DNA of 40,020 nucleotides from an uncultured Aquimarina sp. (GTDB lineage: Bacteria > Bacteroidota > Bacteroidia > Flavobacteriales > Flavobacteriaceae): contig CANMKK010000037.1 of the NCBI GenBank assembly GCA_947498455.1, positions 1 through 40,020 of the forward strand, read 5' to 3'. Shown piece after piece: positions 18,531-29,200 of this stretch (position 1 is the stretch's first letter; each line of letters begins with the position of its first letter). Under the pieces are notes generated by a model. The model was not told the origin of the DNA. It did no database searches and saw only the letters and a list, made by a program, of their open reading frames with translations. Both the position numbers and the translations under genes were made by a program.

Positions 18531-21500
18531 TTAAAATTGTTCTCCTTTTCCAATATTTGGGTTTAATACATTATTGATATCGGTATTTTGCACTTGTCCG
18601 TTCATATCCAGATCGGCATTATTATAACCAGAACTTCCCAGTTGCTGAATCACCGAATTGATATCTGCATTTTGGATCTGACCATTACCATCATAATCTC
18701 CTGCATGCATGGCATAATAGCCGTCCCCCATATCATTAACAGCATTGATACCACCTAGTATATTCGACACATCTGTAAGATCTAAGCTGAAACCTTCAGG
18801 GCCGCTACCATTTAAAAGATGTGTTGTGCTAGATGTAAGAGTCAAATGATTTCTATGTGCAACAGCGACATAATAGTTACCTCGCCAAGCAGAAAATTCT
18901 GGTGTCGATTGATCATCAACCGTGACGATATTTCCTCCTCTTTGTAGAAAAGCGGATTGTCGATAAAGAATGTCATTGATATCATTAGGGTTTCTTAATT
19001 GAATTTCTACCCAATCTACAATTGTTGCAGGTGGCGGGCCAAGAATTGAAGCAGGATTTCCACTAATGGCATCGCTATAAGGTGAAGTTGTTGGCAACAG
19101 GTCATTATCATTTAAATCATCTCTCATGATCATTGGACCTGAGAGTTCAAAAGCTCCTTCTAAAATTACTGTTAGATCCACTTCTAAAGATTCACAATTT
19201 TCGCTAAAACTCGTTTGATCGTCTTTATCTGTAAAGTTCGTGTTTGCATAATCTATATCATCCACTTGCACACAATATAGATTAGGGTTTTGCCTAATAT
19301 CTAAGAAAGATATATTTGTATTATTTCCATTATTAACATTTAAAGATGTTAAGTCATTATTATCTATACGTATAAATTCTAAATTTGGATTATTAGATAC
19401 GTCTAATGTTGTTAATTCATTACTAAATAATGATATCTTTCTTAAACTTGGCACTGTTGAAAAGTCGAAACTTGTAAAGTCATTTCCAAAACCTACTAAT
19501 TCTTCAAAACTTGCTAATCCTTCCAGATGTAACACATCCATATTATTATCATCACATTTAATAAACTCTAATAATGAATTATTTCTTAAATCTAAGTTTT
19601 GAATAGAGTTATCATGGCAATATAAACTGGTAAGTGCTGTAAAATCTTCTATCCCTGTTAAATCTGAAATATTAGAATTACCTACACTAAGGACATTTAC
19701 AACTTCTATTAAAGCTGTTGGCACTTGTCCATCACTAGCAATATCATCATACATCAAAGCTCCTAAAGCGGCTTCAAAATTGGCATCAGGAATGGCTGTG
19801 TAACGACAATAGGTATCTGAAAATGTTACTGTATTATCATAATCCCATCCATCGGGAATCGCAGATGCATCATCTATTAATATACAGCTAAGACCTGGAT
19901 TACCTCGCACGTCTATGTTTATGATATTGGTGTTTTGTAAGTTTAAATAGTTAAGGTTTGCCTCGAATGCTGTTAATTTAGTTAACCCATTATTGGTAGA
20001 TAGATCTAAAAATCCGATATCCGTAGAAGATATATTTAGTGTATTAAGATTGGTATTTCTAGAAACATCTATTGCTGCTATTTCAGATTCTCTGACATTT
20101 AAGGACTCTAATAATGACAAACTACCAAGATCGACCTCTGTTATTTGTGTATTACCTAGTTTCAATTCTTTGAGTACAGTAAGTCCTGAAATATTAATAC
20201 TTTCTAACGAAGTACAAGAATTACAATTAAAACTTTCTAGAAACGTATTATTAGAAAGGTCAATTGTGTCAAAATCATTTCCTTTTAGGTTTAAATTCGT
20301 TAATCCAACAAAGTCTTCAATACCTATGATATTAGTAATACCTCTATCTGCAAGATCCAATAAAGTAACCTTTTCAATCAAAGCTGTAGGTACTTGTCCG
20401 TCATTTTGAATATCATCGTAACCCAAAGCATATAAATACCCTTCAAAAATTGAATTTGGTACGGATGTATATCGACAGTAAGTATCACTAAAACTAGTTT
20501 GATTATCAATATTTGTCCAATTTGTAGTACTGTACGTTGCATCGTCTACCAGGATACAACTTAGATTGGGGTTATTATCTAAATTAGCTGACAATATATT
20601 AGTATTATTACCATTTCTTAGGTCTAAATATTCTAATAAAGCATTATTTCCTAGCGATATTCTTTTTAAAGCACTAAATGCTGATAGATCTAAGGATGTA
20701 AACTTGTTTCCTGCTAAAAAAAGAATTTCCAAATTGGGTAGCTCGATTGGTAATGTAATGCTTTCAAGCTCTACATCATTAACCTCTATAATACGCAGTA
20801 AAGAATTACTACTTAAGTCTAAAGCATTTATGGATGACTTTTCCTCGTTCGTACTTTGAAACTCCAATACTTCTAGCAACGGATTGTCATCCAGAATCAA
20901 GTTATTAATCTCACAATTCTCAAAATTTAGGGTTATTAATGACGTATTTGCAGTTAGATCAATAGTAGTGATTGTTGCATCTCCAATAAATATATTTTCT
21001 AACGCAGTAAAATCTTCTATCCCTGTAAGGTTTGTAATAAGACTATTAGGTAATGGAAGACTGCTTACTTCTTCAATCAAAGCCGTAGGTACTTGGCCAT
21101 CTTCCGAAATATCATCATACCCTAAAGTATGTAAAGCAGTTTCAAAATTTGAATCTGGTACAGAAGTGTATCGACAATAACTTTCTGAAAGTACGGTATC
21201 AGTTTCTAGCTGCCAACCTACTGGTAGGCTAGAAGCATCGTCTACTAGAATACAGCTCAACGAAGTATTTCCTGCGGTAACCAGATCTTCAATGAAATTA
21301 TTAGCACCATTTCGTAGATCGAAAAAACGCAAATTATTATATCCTGCAAAAACTCCGTTCAAGCTGGTGTTCGTAGTAAGCTCTAAGCGTTCTAAATTAT
21401 TACCTTCTAAATTTATCTCGTAAAGAGCCGTATTTTGCGAAAGGTTAATAGTAGTAAGTAGATTGCCTTCTAGATGAAGGTCTATAAGTGCTGTATTTGT

Positions 21501-24500
21501 AGAAAGATCAATACTTGCTAATTCGTTTTCACGTGCATCGAGGTCTTCTAATGCCGCCAGGTTATTTGTGTTTAAACTTTCTAAATCATTGTCCGATACT
21601 ATTACATCAGTAAGTTTAAGGTTATTTGAAAGATCTAAACTTATTAAACTATTGTTTGCAAGAGATAAACTTTCAATTTCTGTATTCTCACTAAGATTAA
21701 TAGTTTCAAGTGCATTATTAGCTGCAAAAAGTGATTTTAAAGCTACAAAATCTTCTATCCCTGTTAGGTCTGAAATAGACCTTCCACTAACAGATAAAGA
21801 AATTACCCCTTCTATTAATTCGGTAGGCACCTGTCCATCATCAGCAATATCATCATACATCAAAGCTCCTAAAGCTGTTTCAAAGTTGCTATCTGGAATG
21901 CTAGTATATCGACAATAGGTGCTGGAAAATCCTATTACCTCTGTATCAACCACCCAATCAGTGTTAGGGTTTAACGCATCATCTATGAATATACATTTTA
22001 GATCATCATTGCCTGTAGTGTCTAATTGTTCCAACACATCATTAGCGCCATTGCGCAAATCGAGACTCGTTAAATTATTGTTTTTAACAGATAAAATTTC
22101 CAAAATCGTATTTTCAGTAATGGCTAAGCTTTCTAAATCGTTAGTATCAATATACGCTTCTAGCAGGTTTGTGTTTTTAGATAAATCTATTGCTGTGATT
22201 AAGTTCTCTCTCAAATAAAGCTCTAAAAGATTAACATTCAAATAAAGCTCTATACTTGGCAATTCATTATTTTCTATATGTATCTCAGACAATCCAACAT
22301 TGGTAGAAAGATCTATACTTGTTAAATCGTTATTATCAACATTTATTTCACTTAAAATATCACAATTGGTAGTATTCAAACTTGTGATCTCATTATCCTC
22401 AGCAATTACTAATTGAAGTAATGTATTATTGGATAGATCTAGAGTTGTTAAGTTGTTATTGCCAATAAAAAGATTAGTAAGCTGCGTGTTTTTGCTTATA
22501 TCAATACTTTCTAAACTATTATTACTTAATGACAATCTTTGTAACGCTGTATTTTTACTTAGATCAATTGTTGTGAGTAAATTATCTTCTGCAAACAATC
22601 GTTCCAATAGGGTAAAATCTTCTATACCGGTTAGATCAGAGATAGAATTATCACTTAAGTTTAAAGTTGTAATTCCTTCGATTAATTCGGTAGGTACTTG
22701 ACCATCAATTTCAATATCATCATAATTCAATGCAAATAGCGCTGCTTCGAAATTAGCATCAGGAATAGTTGTGTATCGACAATAGGTACTGGAAAACCCT
22801 ATTACCTCTGTATCGACTACCCAATTAGGGTTAGGGTTTAGCGCGTCATCTATCAAGATACATCTTAGATCATTATTACCTGTAGTGTCTAATTGATCCA
22901 ACACATTATTAGCGCCATTCCGTAAATCGAGACTCGTTAAATTATTGTTTTTAACAGATAAAATTTCTAAAATCGTATTTTCAGTAATGGTTAAGCTTTC
23001 TAAACCATTAGTATCAATATAAGCTTCTCGTAGGTTTGTGTTTTTAGATAAATCTATTGCTGCGATCAAGTTCTCTCTCAAATAAAGCTCTGAAAGATCA
23101 ACATTCAAAGAAAGATCGATACTTACTAATTCATTATTTTCTATATATATCTCACCTAATCTAACATTTGTAGAAAGGTCGACACTTGTTAAATCGTTAT
23201 TATTAACATTTAATTCACTTAAAACATCACAATTAGTAGTATTCAAACTTGTGATCTCATTATCCATAGCTATTACTTGTTGAAGCAATGTATTATTGGA
23301 TAAATCTAGATTTGTTAAACTGTTATTACTAATAGAAAGATTGGTAAGCTGCGTGTTTCTGCTTACATCAATACTTTCTAAACTATTATTACTTAACGAC
23401 AAGTTTCGTAACGCTGTATTTTTACTTAGATCAATTATTTTGAGTACATTATCACTTGCTAACAGTCGTTCCAATGCGGTAAAGTCTTCTATACCTGTTA
23501 GATCAGAGATGGATCGATTTCTTAAATCCAAAACCGTAATCCCTTTGATTAATTCAGTAGGCACCCGTCCATCATCTGGGTTATCATCATAACTAAGTAG
23601 TGCTGCTTCAAAATTGCTATCCGGAATGCTGGTATAAAGGCAATAGGTGTCCGAATAGGTTGTACCTTGATCAATGATCCAATTTGTACCAATATTCGCC
23701 ATATCATCGATCAAAATACAGCTAAGACTACTATTACCTGTGGCATCAAAAGTGTTAATAATCGAGTTATTTCCATTTTTAATACTTAAAGAGGTCAGGT
23801 TATTACCATCTACTTCAATATTTTCCAGAAAAGAAAAACTACTTAAGTCTAGTTCACTTATTTCATTATTTCCTACATAGAGGTTTATGATATCGGTAGT
23901 GGTTCCAAAATTTATTTCACTTATCGAATTTCCTGTGATGCGAAGAGTTTCCAAAGCATTATTCGCACTGATATTTATACTGTTTAATCCCGTATTGGTA
24001 ATACTGAAAGATGTCAAGGCACTGTTGCTGCTAATATCTATCGTACTTAAATGCGTGTTGTCCAGATCTATTATTTCTAAGTTGGTATTAGACGAGAGGT
24101 TAATACCAGTAAGAGGATTACTTTCTAAATTGATTTCTTTTAGGGCAAGATTATCTGAAAAATCAGCGAAAATTATACTATTATTCGAGGCAATTAGGGT
24201 TTCTAAGGCTGCAAAATCCGCTATACCTGTAAGATTCGTAATATGGTATGCTGGATTGTTAAGATCGAGATTTTCTACACCCTCGATCAACGTTGTAGGT
24301 ACGCGTCCATCTTCTGAAACATCATCGTATCCTAAAGCTTCTAAAGTTTTCTCGAATGCTACATCTGGAATAGGAGTATACTCACAATAATCTCCATCTT
24401 CGAAACGAGCACCACTATCTATTTGGTTTCCCCAGGTTTGATTCATCTGGCTTGCGCTATCTACAAAAACACAATCTAAATCTGGATTTCCTGTCAAATC

Positions 24501-25196
24501 AAAACCAACGAGTTCTGTATTATTTCCATTTTTAAGATTGGCATTTGTGATACTATTATTTTCTAATCGAATAACTTTTAAGGCTGTGTTTTGTGTTAAA
24601 TCGATACTTGAGATTTCATTACCATTCGCGGATAGCGTAATTAATGCTGTGTTCTGGTTTACGTTTAAATCTACTAACTGATTGTTATCAATAATAAGTG
24701 TTTCTAATAGCGTATTAGATGCTAAAGAAATAGAGGACAAAGAATTTCCGTTAGCATTTAATGTTTTTAAACTGCTTAATTGCAACAGGTCAAGATTTAT
24801 CAAGCTGTTATTACTAACATTAAGCGACTGTAAATTGCTATTTTGATCTAGCACCAATAGTTGTAAATTATTATTGCTTACATCTAAATTTATCAATTGA
24901 GAAAGCTCCACCAGTTCAGATATGATATTCAAGTTATTATTCGTAGCATTCAGTGTTTGCAACTGTATAAAACCTCTAATACCTGACAAATCAAATATAT
25001 TTCTTCCTGAGACATCCAGAGTTTGAACTGAAGCAAGCATTGCCATATCCGCTTGTCCATCTATAGGAGCCATATCTAGACCTAAATCGATCAAAGCTTG
25101 TTCGAAATTGGGGTCAGGGATATTTATAAATTGCGCATTACTTGTGGCAATCCCCACAAAACATAGTAGTATTAGTGTATAGTATTTTTTCATCAT
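18531..25196 (-). CDS. Secreted LRR protein with dockerin-like C-terminus, 8 modules (2221 aa)
   Basis: The signal peptide is nearly the same as that of the 1375-aa protein. Eight IPD- or VPD-headed LRR modules fill about 22-1990. The C-terminal region (about 2000-2221) has the same layout but is the most diverged of the set (AHRNHLTLTSS; loops DYDGNGQIQNAD and DLDMNGQVQNTD; end NPNIGKGEQF). Modules 3 and 4 are a recent tandem duplication of 867 bp. It is the first gene after leader B, whose box taatctaccccaa touches the ATG, and it is followed by the two cohesin-like T9SS genes. Start chosen at the first of two adjacent Met codons. Likely role: surface ligand binding (inference). Confidence 0.93.
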   Translation of the reverse strand: MMKKYYTLILLCFVGIATSNAQFINIPDPNFEQALIDLGLDMAPIDGQADMAMLASVQTLDVSGRNIFDLSGIRGFIQLQTLNATNNNLNIISELVELSQLINLDVSNNNLQLLVLDQNSNLQSLNVSNNSLINLDLLQLSSLKTLNANGNSLSSISLASNTLLETLIIDNNQLVDLNVNQNTALITLSANGNEISSIDLTQNTALKVIRLENNSITNANLKNGNNTELVGFDLTGNPDLDCVFVDSASQMNQTWGNQIDSGARFEDGDYCEYTPIPDVAFEKTLEALGYDDVSEDGRVPTTLIEGVENLDLNNPAYHITNLTGIADFAALETLIASNNSIIFADFSDNLALKEINLESNPLTGINLSSNTNLEIIDLDNTHLSTIDISSNSALTSFSITNTGLNSINISANNALETLRITGNSISEINFGTTTDIINLYVGNNEISELDLSSFSFLENIEVDGNNLTSLSIKNGNNSIINTFDATGNSSLSCILIDDMANIGTNWIIDQGTTYSDTYCLYTSIPDSNFEAALLSYDDNPDDGRVPTELIKGITVLDLRNRSISDLTGIEDFTALERLLASDNVLKIIDLSKNTALRNLSLSNNSLESIDVSRNTQLTNLSISNNSLTNLDLSNNTLLQQVIAMDNEITSLNTTNCDVLSELNVNNNDLTSVDLSTNVRLGEIYIENNELVSIDLSLNVDLSELYLRENLIAAIDLSKNTNLREAYIDTNGLESLTITENTILEILSVKNNNLTSLDLRNGANNVLDQLDTTGNNDLRCILIDDALNPNPNWVVDTEVIGFSSTYCRYTTIPDANFEAALFALNYDDIEIDGQVPTELIEGITTLNLSDNSISDLTGIEDFTLLERLFAEDNLLTTIDLSKNTALQRLSLSNNSLESIDISKNTQLTNLFIGNNNLTTLDLSNNTLLQLVIAEDNEITSLNTTNCDILSEINVDNNDLTSIDLSTNVGLSEIHIENNELPSIELYLNVNLLELYLRENLITAIDLSKNTNLLEAYIDTNDLESLAITENTILEILSVKNNNLTSLDLRNGANDVLEQLDTTGNDDLKCIFIDDALNPNTDWVVDTEVIGFSSTYCRYTSIPDSNFETALGALMYDDIADDGQVPTELIEGVISLSVSGRSISDLTGIEDFVALKSLFAANNALETINLSENTEIESLSLANNSLISLDLSNNLKLTDVIVSDNDLESLNTNNLAALEDLDARENELASIDLSTNTALIDLHLEGNLLTTINLSQNTALYEINLEGNNLERLELTTNTSLNGVFAGYNNLRFFDLRNGANNFIEDLVTAGNTSLSCILVDDASSLPVGWQLETDTVLSESYCRYTSVPDSNFETALHTLGYDDISEDGQVPTALIEEVSSLPLPNSLITNLTGIEDFTALENIFIGDATITTIDLTANTSLITLNFENCEINNLILDDNPLLEVLEFQSTNEEKSSINALDLSSNSLLRIIEVNDVELESITLPIELPNLEILFLAGNKFTSLDLSAFSALKRISLGNNALLEYLDLRNGNNTNILSANLDNNPNLSCILVDDATYSTTNWTNIDNQTSFSDTYCRYTSVPNSIFEGYLYALGYDDIQNDGQVPTALIEKVTLLDLADRGITNIIGIEDFVGLTNLNLKGNDFDTIDLSNNTFLESFNCNSCTSLESINISGLTVLKELKLGNTQITEVDLGSLSLLESLNVRESEIAAIDVSRNTNLNTLNISSTDIGFLDLSTNNGLTKLTAFEANLNYLNLQNTNIINIDVRGNPGLSCILIDDASAIPDGWDYDNTVTFSDTYCRYTAIPDANFEAALGALMYDDIASDGQVPTALIEVVNVLSVGNSNISDLTGIEDFTALTSLYCHDNSIQNLDLRNNSLLEFIKCDDNNMDVLHLEGLASFEELVGFGNDFTSFDFSTVPSLRKISLFSNELTTLDVSNNPNLEFIRIDNNDLTSLNVNNGNNTNISFLDIRQNPNLYCVQVDDIDYANTNFTDKDDQTSFSENCESLEVDLTVILEGAFELSGPMIMRDDLNDNDLLPTTSPYSDAISGNPASILGPPPATIVDWVEIQLRNPNDINDILYRQSAFLQRGGNIVTVDDQSTPEFSAWRGNYYVAVAHRNHLTLTSSTTHLLNGSGPEGFSLDLTDVSNILGGINAVNDMGDGYYAMHAGDYDGNGQIQNADINSVIQQLGSSGYNNADLDMNGQVQNTDINNVLNPNIGKGEQF
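21910..23643 (-). repeat. Recent 867-bp tandem duplication of an LRR module
   Basis: The marker cgacaatagg recurs at 21910 and 22777, exactly 867 bp (289 codons) apart. The two units keep nearly identical protein (LYLRENLI, AIDLSKNTNL, LEILSVKNNNLTSLDLRNGA in both). The duplication is in frame and adds one whole module. Confidence 0.8.
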
Positions 25197-25604
25197 TTGG
25201 GGTAGATTAGGGGTTAATTGAATTTAAAAGAGTACTATTTTTAGTTTTGGACATCCATTAAAATGCCTTTAAAAAAATTCTTCTACGATAAATTCAAAAT
25301 AAGTTTATACATATGATGTGTAAGGATTATTTCTCTCCTTTGTAGGTTGCTAAGGGTTATTCGTATGTCAAATCAGCGAACTAGTAGGGTTGAAAACAAT
25401 AATCTTTACGACTCGTTTCAATAATTTTGAGCAAATATTGATAAACCTTTGTAAGGATGAAAAAAAAAGCAGTTGACAAAGTATTAACAGCTTGTTAAAT
25501 CCCAGTAAAATCAGGGATTGGAAGAGTGTTCAAAAAATAGCAGAAGATTAATTTGCGAGAGTTAATTAACCAAAACTAGCTTGGTTTTTCATAATGGAAC
25601 GGAG
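25197..25604 (-). promoter_or_regulatory. Conserved leader/promoter region B
   Basis: This is the second copy of the conserved leader, in front of the 2221-aa LRR gene. The invariant 19-mer is at 25370-25388, 174 bp from the start codon, and the ttgacaaagtattaaca block is near 25473. Relative to A and C it lacks about 70 bp between two T-rich stretches (near 25585). No open frame runs through it. Confidence 0.7.
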
Positions 25605-25935
25605 ATTCCCGAAGTTTCGGGAGTATCAAAATTAGACTTTTGTTAGAAAATCGCTTGTTTTCGATACATCCACCTCAGGCGGACACTCAAACTGACACAA
25701 TTTTCTTTTACTGAACTTCTTTTTTTCATTGCCAACCCTTCGGCAGGCCTGTGCTGAACTTGATTCAGTGTTCAATGGGACACTTCACTCTTCGAGAACA
25801 CTTCGACACCTATCCGCTTGTGGAGGAAGCTCAGTATGACACCTCACCCTTCGAGAACCTCAGGGTTCGATATACTTTTCGAGGACTGAGCGTAGTCGAA
25901 GTCCGGTTCATCTGGAATCACCCTTCGACTTAGCT
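25605..25935. repeat. Intergenic repeat insertion in unit B
   Basis: The stretch holds several short palindromes and fragments typical of flavobacterial dispersed repeats (cccgaagtttcggg, cccttcggcaggcc, tgagcgtagtcgaag, repeated cccttcga). It sits at the same place relative to the leader as the insertion in unit A. A 60-codon open frame crosses it but looks like repeat, not gene. From 25936 to 26029 I see nothing further. Confidence 0.55.
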
Positions 25936-26029
25936 AGTACTGGAGGCTATCCATAAATTTTATGCCTTACTTGAACTCAAAATAGTTCTATTTCGTATTT
26001 CAGTAATTTCATATAAGAATTGGTATTAC

Positions 26030-26066
26030 ATAAAACAAAACTGCCTGGAAAAGAGCTCCAGGCAGT
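26030..26066 (-). terminator. Rho-independent terminator of the 2185-aa gene
   Basis: Perfect stem ctgcctgga / tccaggcag (26041-26049 / 26057-26065), followed on the minus strand by ttttgtttta. It ends transcription about 220 bp past the stop codon at 26287, so the mRNA has a long structured 3' end. Confidence 0.8.
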
Positions 26067-26190
26067 CATCGCTGATATTGCTAACCTATTATTCTTATAC
26101 AAAGCCCCTTAATTCTTCATAATAGAACATTAGCAATTTATTGAGTTATCTAATCAAGCAATAGATAACCGTAAAATCATATAAATTGAT
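26040..26190 (-). ncRNA. Candidate structured RNA element, copy B
   Basis: Second copy of the element at 14493-14650. It has an inverted repeat attgctaa / ttagcaat (26077-26084 / 26130-26137) around the conserved aaagcccctta; a hairpin gttatct / agataac (26145-26151 / 26163-26169) with the same loop core aatcaagca but a different stem sequence from copy A; and a short hairpin atca / tgat (26176-26179 / 26187-26190). Stem change with kept pairing is covariation evidence, though from two copies only. Confidence 0.5.
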
Positions 26191-26226
26191 AGTATTATTT
26201 GTTATACAATCTTTATAAGGGGAGAG

Positions 26227-26263
26227 AACCCGTAGGTTTCTGCCAAAATGGAATCTACGGGTT
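26227..26263. other. 3' UTR hairpin after the 2185-aa gene
   Basis: Inverted repeat aacccgtag / ctacgggtt (26227-26235 / 26255-26263), extended by a few more pairs. It begins 24 bp after the stop codon. Neither strand carries a T run next to it, so it is more likely an mRNA-stabilising hairpin than a terminator. Confidence 0.45.
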
Positions 26264-26286
26264 GTGAACATGGGGTATTTGTTTTT

Positions 26287-29200
26287 TTAAAACTGTTCTC
26301 CTTTTCCTACGTTAGGATTCATTAGGTTATTGATATCAGTATTTTGAATCTGACCATTCATATCCATATCTGCATCACTATACCCTGATCCACCAAGTAT
26401 TGTAATTACCGAATTGATATCGGTGTTCTGCACTTGTCCGTTTCCATCCTGATCTCCGGCAAGCACCGCATAGCTGCCACTTCCCATATCTACTACCGCG
26501 TTGGTACCTCCCTGGATCAACGAAGTATCATTGGTAAAATCAAGGCTGGTCACAGTAGTTGACAATGCAATTGTATTTGCAGATAGTACTCCTAAATGAT
26601 TACGGTGTGTTACTAGCGCATAATAGTTGTCTGCTGACTCAGAAAATTCTACATCAGATAGGCCATCAACGGCTACAATGTCTCCATCTCTTTGTAATAA
26701 GGCTGATTGTCCTGCGATCACTACAGAAGTATCTTGTTGATCTCTTAGCTCCACCCATACCCAATCTACGATAGCATTGTTACCTGTAGCTGTAAATACA
26801 GTTGCATCACAAGTAAGGCTATCACTATATGGACTTACTGTTGGTAGTAGTCCTGCTGTTCTCAAATCATCACGCATCAAGCTTTCTTCACCACTATTCG
26901 GATTGATTGCTGCTCCTTGTAAAAAGACTTTTACCGATACAGGGAGCGTTGTAATACAGCTAGTGTCACTAAAACTGGTTTGATTGTCAATATTCGTCCA
27001 ATTGGTAGTACTGTAAGCTGCATCATCTACTAAAATACATGTTAAATCTGGATTATTAGTAGCACTAAATAAGCTGATCGCTGTATTGCTTCCATTTTTA
27101 AGGTTTAAATATGTCAAAGCATTACCTAAAACAGTTACTTTTTCCAAGGCTGTATTTGTACTTAAATCAAGGCTTTGTAGCGCATTATTAGCGACATAAA
27201 AATCTTTAAGTGCTACTAAGTTTTCAGTATTTAAACTTTGTAAATCTTCTTCGTAGGAAATTAGCACGTTAGTTAATGCAACATTATTACTGATGTTAAT
27301 ACTCTGAATATTATTGCCATACAAATGTAAATTTTGAAGTGCTGTAGATTCTGAAAGATCTAATCCTATTACTGATGAAAACTCAAGCGTAAATGATTTT
27401 AAAGAGGGTAAATTGGTAACATCAATGGAAGACAAATCAGATGATGCAGGTTCTGCAATAAATGTTTCTAGATTTGTTAAACCACTTATATCTATAGACG
27501 TCATACTATTTGATGATACATTGAGTGAACGTAAAGCAGTAAAGTCTTTTATTCCTGTTAAGTCTGAAATAGAACTATTTTGAATATTTAATGAGGTAAC
27601 TCCTTCTATTAATGCCGTAGGTACTTGTCCATCATCAGCTATATCATCATACATTAAAGCTCCTAAAGCAGCTTCAAAGTTTGAATCTGGTATCGACGTA
27701 TATCTACAGTAGGTTTCGCTAAAGACGACACCATCGTCAACACCATCTGTCCAATTGTTGCTAATTGATTCAAAATCTACTAGAATACAGCTTAAGTTAG
27801 GGTTATCTAAGGCATTGAAATTATTTATAAAACCACTTGTACCTGTTTTCATATTTAGGTAGGACAAGTTGTTCTGCGATACATTTACTTCCGTCAAAAA
27901 TCCAAATTGAGATAGATCTAAACTTTGTATCTGTGTTCCTGTGACACTAAGGTCTATTAACTCTTCAATAGCTCCAAAAGTTATAGTCTCAAGCGTGCTA
28001 CAATCTTCTAGACTTAGTTTTTCTAATAAAGCATTGTTAGATACATCTAAAGCCGTAAAGAAACTGTTATTAAGAGATAATACAATAAGATTTTGATTAG
28101 CATTAAGATCTAGATCAGAAAAATCATTGTCATCGAGTACCAGAATTTTGAGTGCCTTTAAGTTTTTTACATCAATAGCTGTGAGCGAATTATTATCTGC
28201 TTGTAACTCTTCTAAAAGCACATTGTTGGATACGTGTAAGTTTTCAATATTGTTGCTACTACAATCTAAACGTTCTAATTTTGTGTTGTCAGAAATAGTA
28301 ATGTTAGCTAAATTATTACTACTAAGGTCCACTTCTCGTAAAGCAAGGTTTTGAGACAGATCAAGTGTGCTGAGTAGATTTTCAGAACAGTTCAGTTCTT
28401 CTAATGCTGTAAACGCTTCAATTCCTGTTAAATCAACGATATCCCTTCTGTCTACAGACAAAGTGGTAACCACCTCAATCAATGCTGTAGGCACTTGACC
28501 ATCACTAGTAATATCATCATACATCAAAGCTCCTAAGGCAGCTTCAAATTTACTGTCCGGAATGGCTGTATAGCGACAATACGTATCACTAAAATTAGTT
28601 TGTGCGTCGACATTTGTTCCTATTACCATAGGAACATTTGAGGCGTCATCGACAATAATACAGGTTAAATTTGGGCTTGAAGTTGCATCAAATGCTGTGA
28701 TTGCAGTATTATTGCCATTCCGTAAGTTTACAGTAACTAAACTACTACTGTTAGCTATATTTATATCCAAAAGTTGTGAATTCTTAGAAAAATCAATAGT
28801 AGCGATATTTGTACCTGTTAAAAATAGCTCTTTAAGTTCCGGAAGTACTGTAACATCTAACACAGTCAAAGGATTTTCGGCCAATCTTAAATTCTGTATT
28901 AACGTATTGTTCGATAAATCTATTTCTGATAATCCAACCTGATATAATTCTAGTTTATTAAGTGCTACAAAATCTTCAATTCCTGTAATGTCCTGAATAT
29001 TATCTTCTCCTATAACTAAACTGGTAATAGATGAAATCCGTTGGGTCGGTACTTGTCCATCTCCTAAAATATCATCGTATCCTAAAGCGTATAAAGCTGC
29101 TTCAAAATTATCATCTGGAATGGCGGTATAACGACAATACGTATCACTAAAACTGGTTTGCGCATCGATATCGGTCCAATTGGTAGTACTATATGTGACA

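Noticed and set aside
25751..25933. 60-codon open frame on the plus strand
   Set aside because: It lies wholly in dispersed intergenic repeat sequence with palindromes and has no start context.
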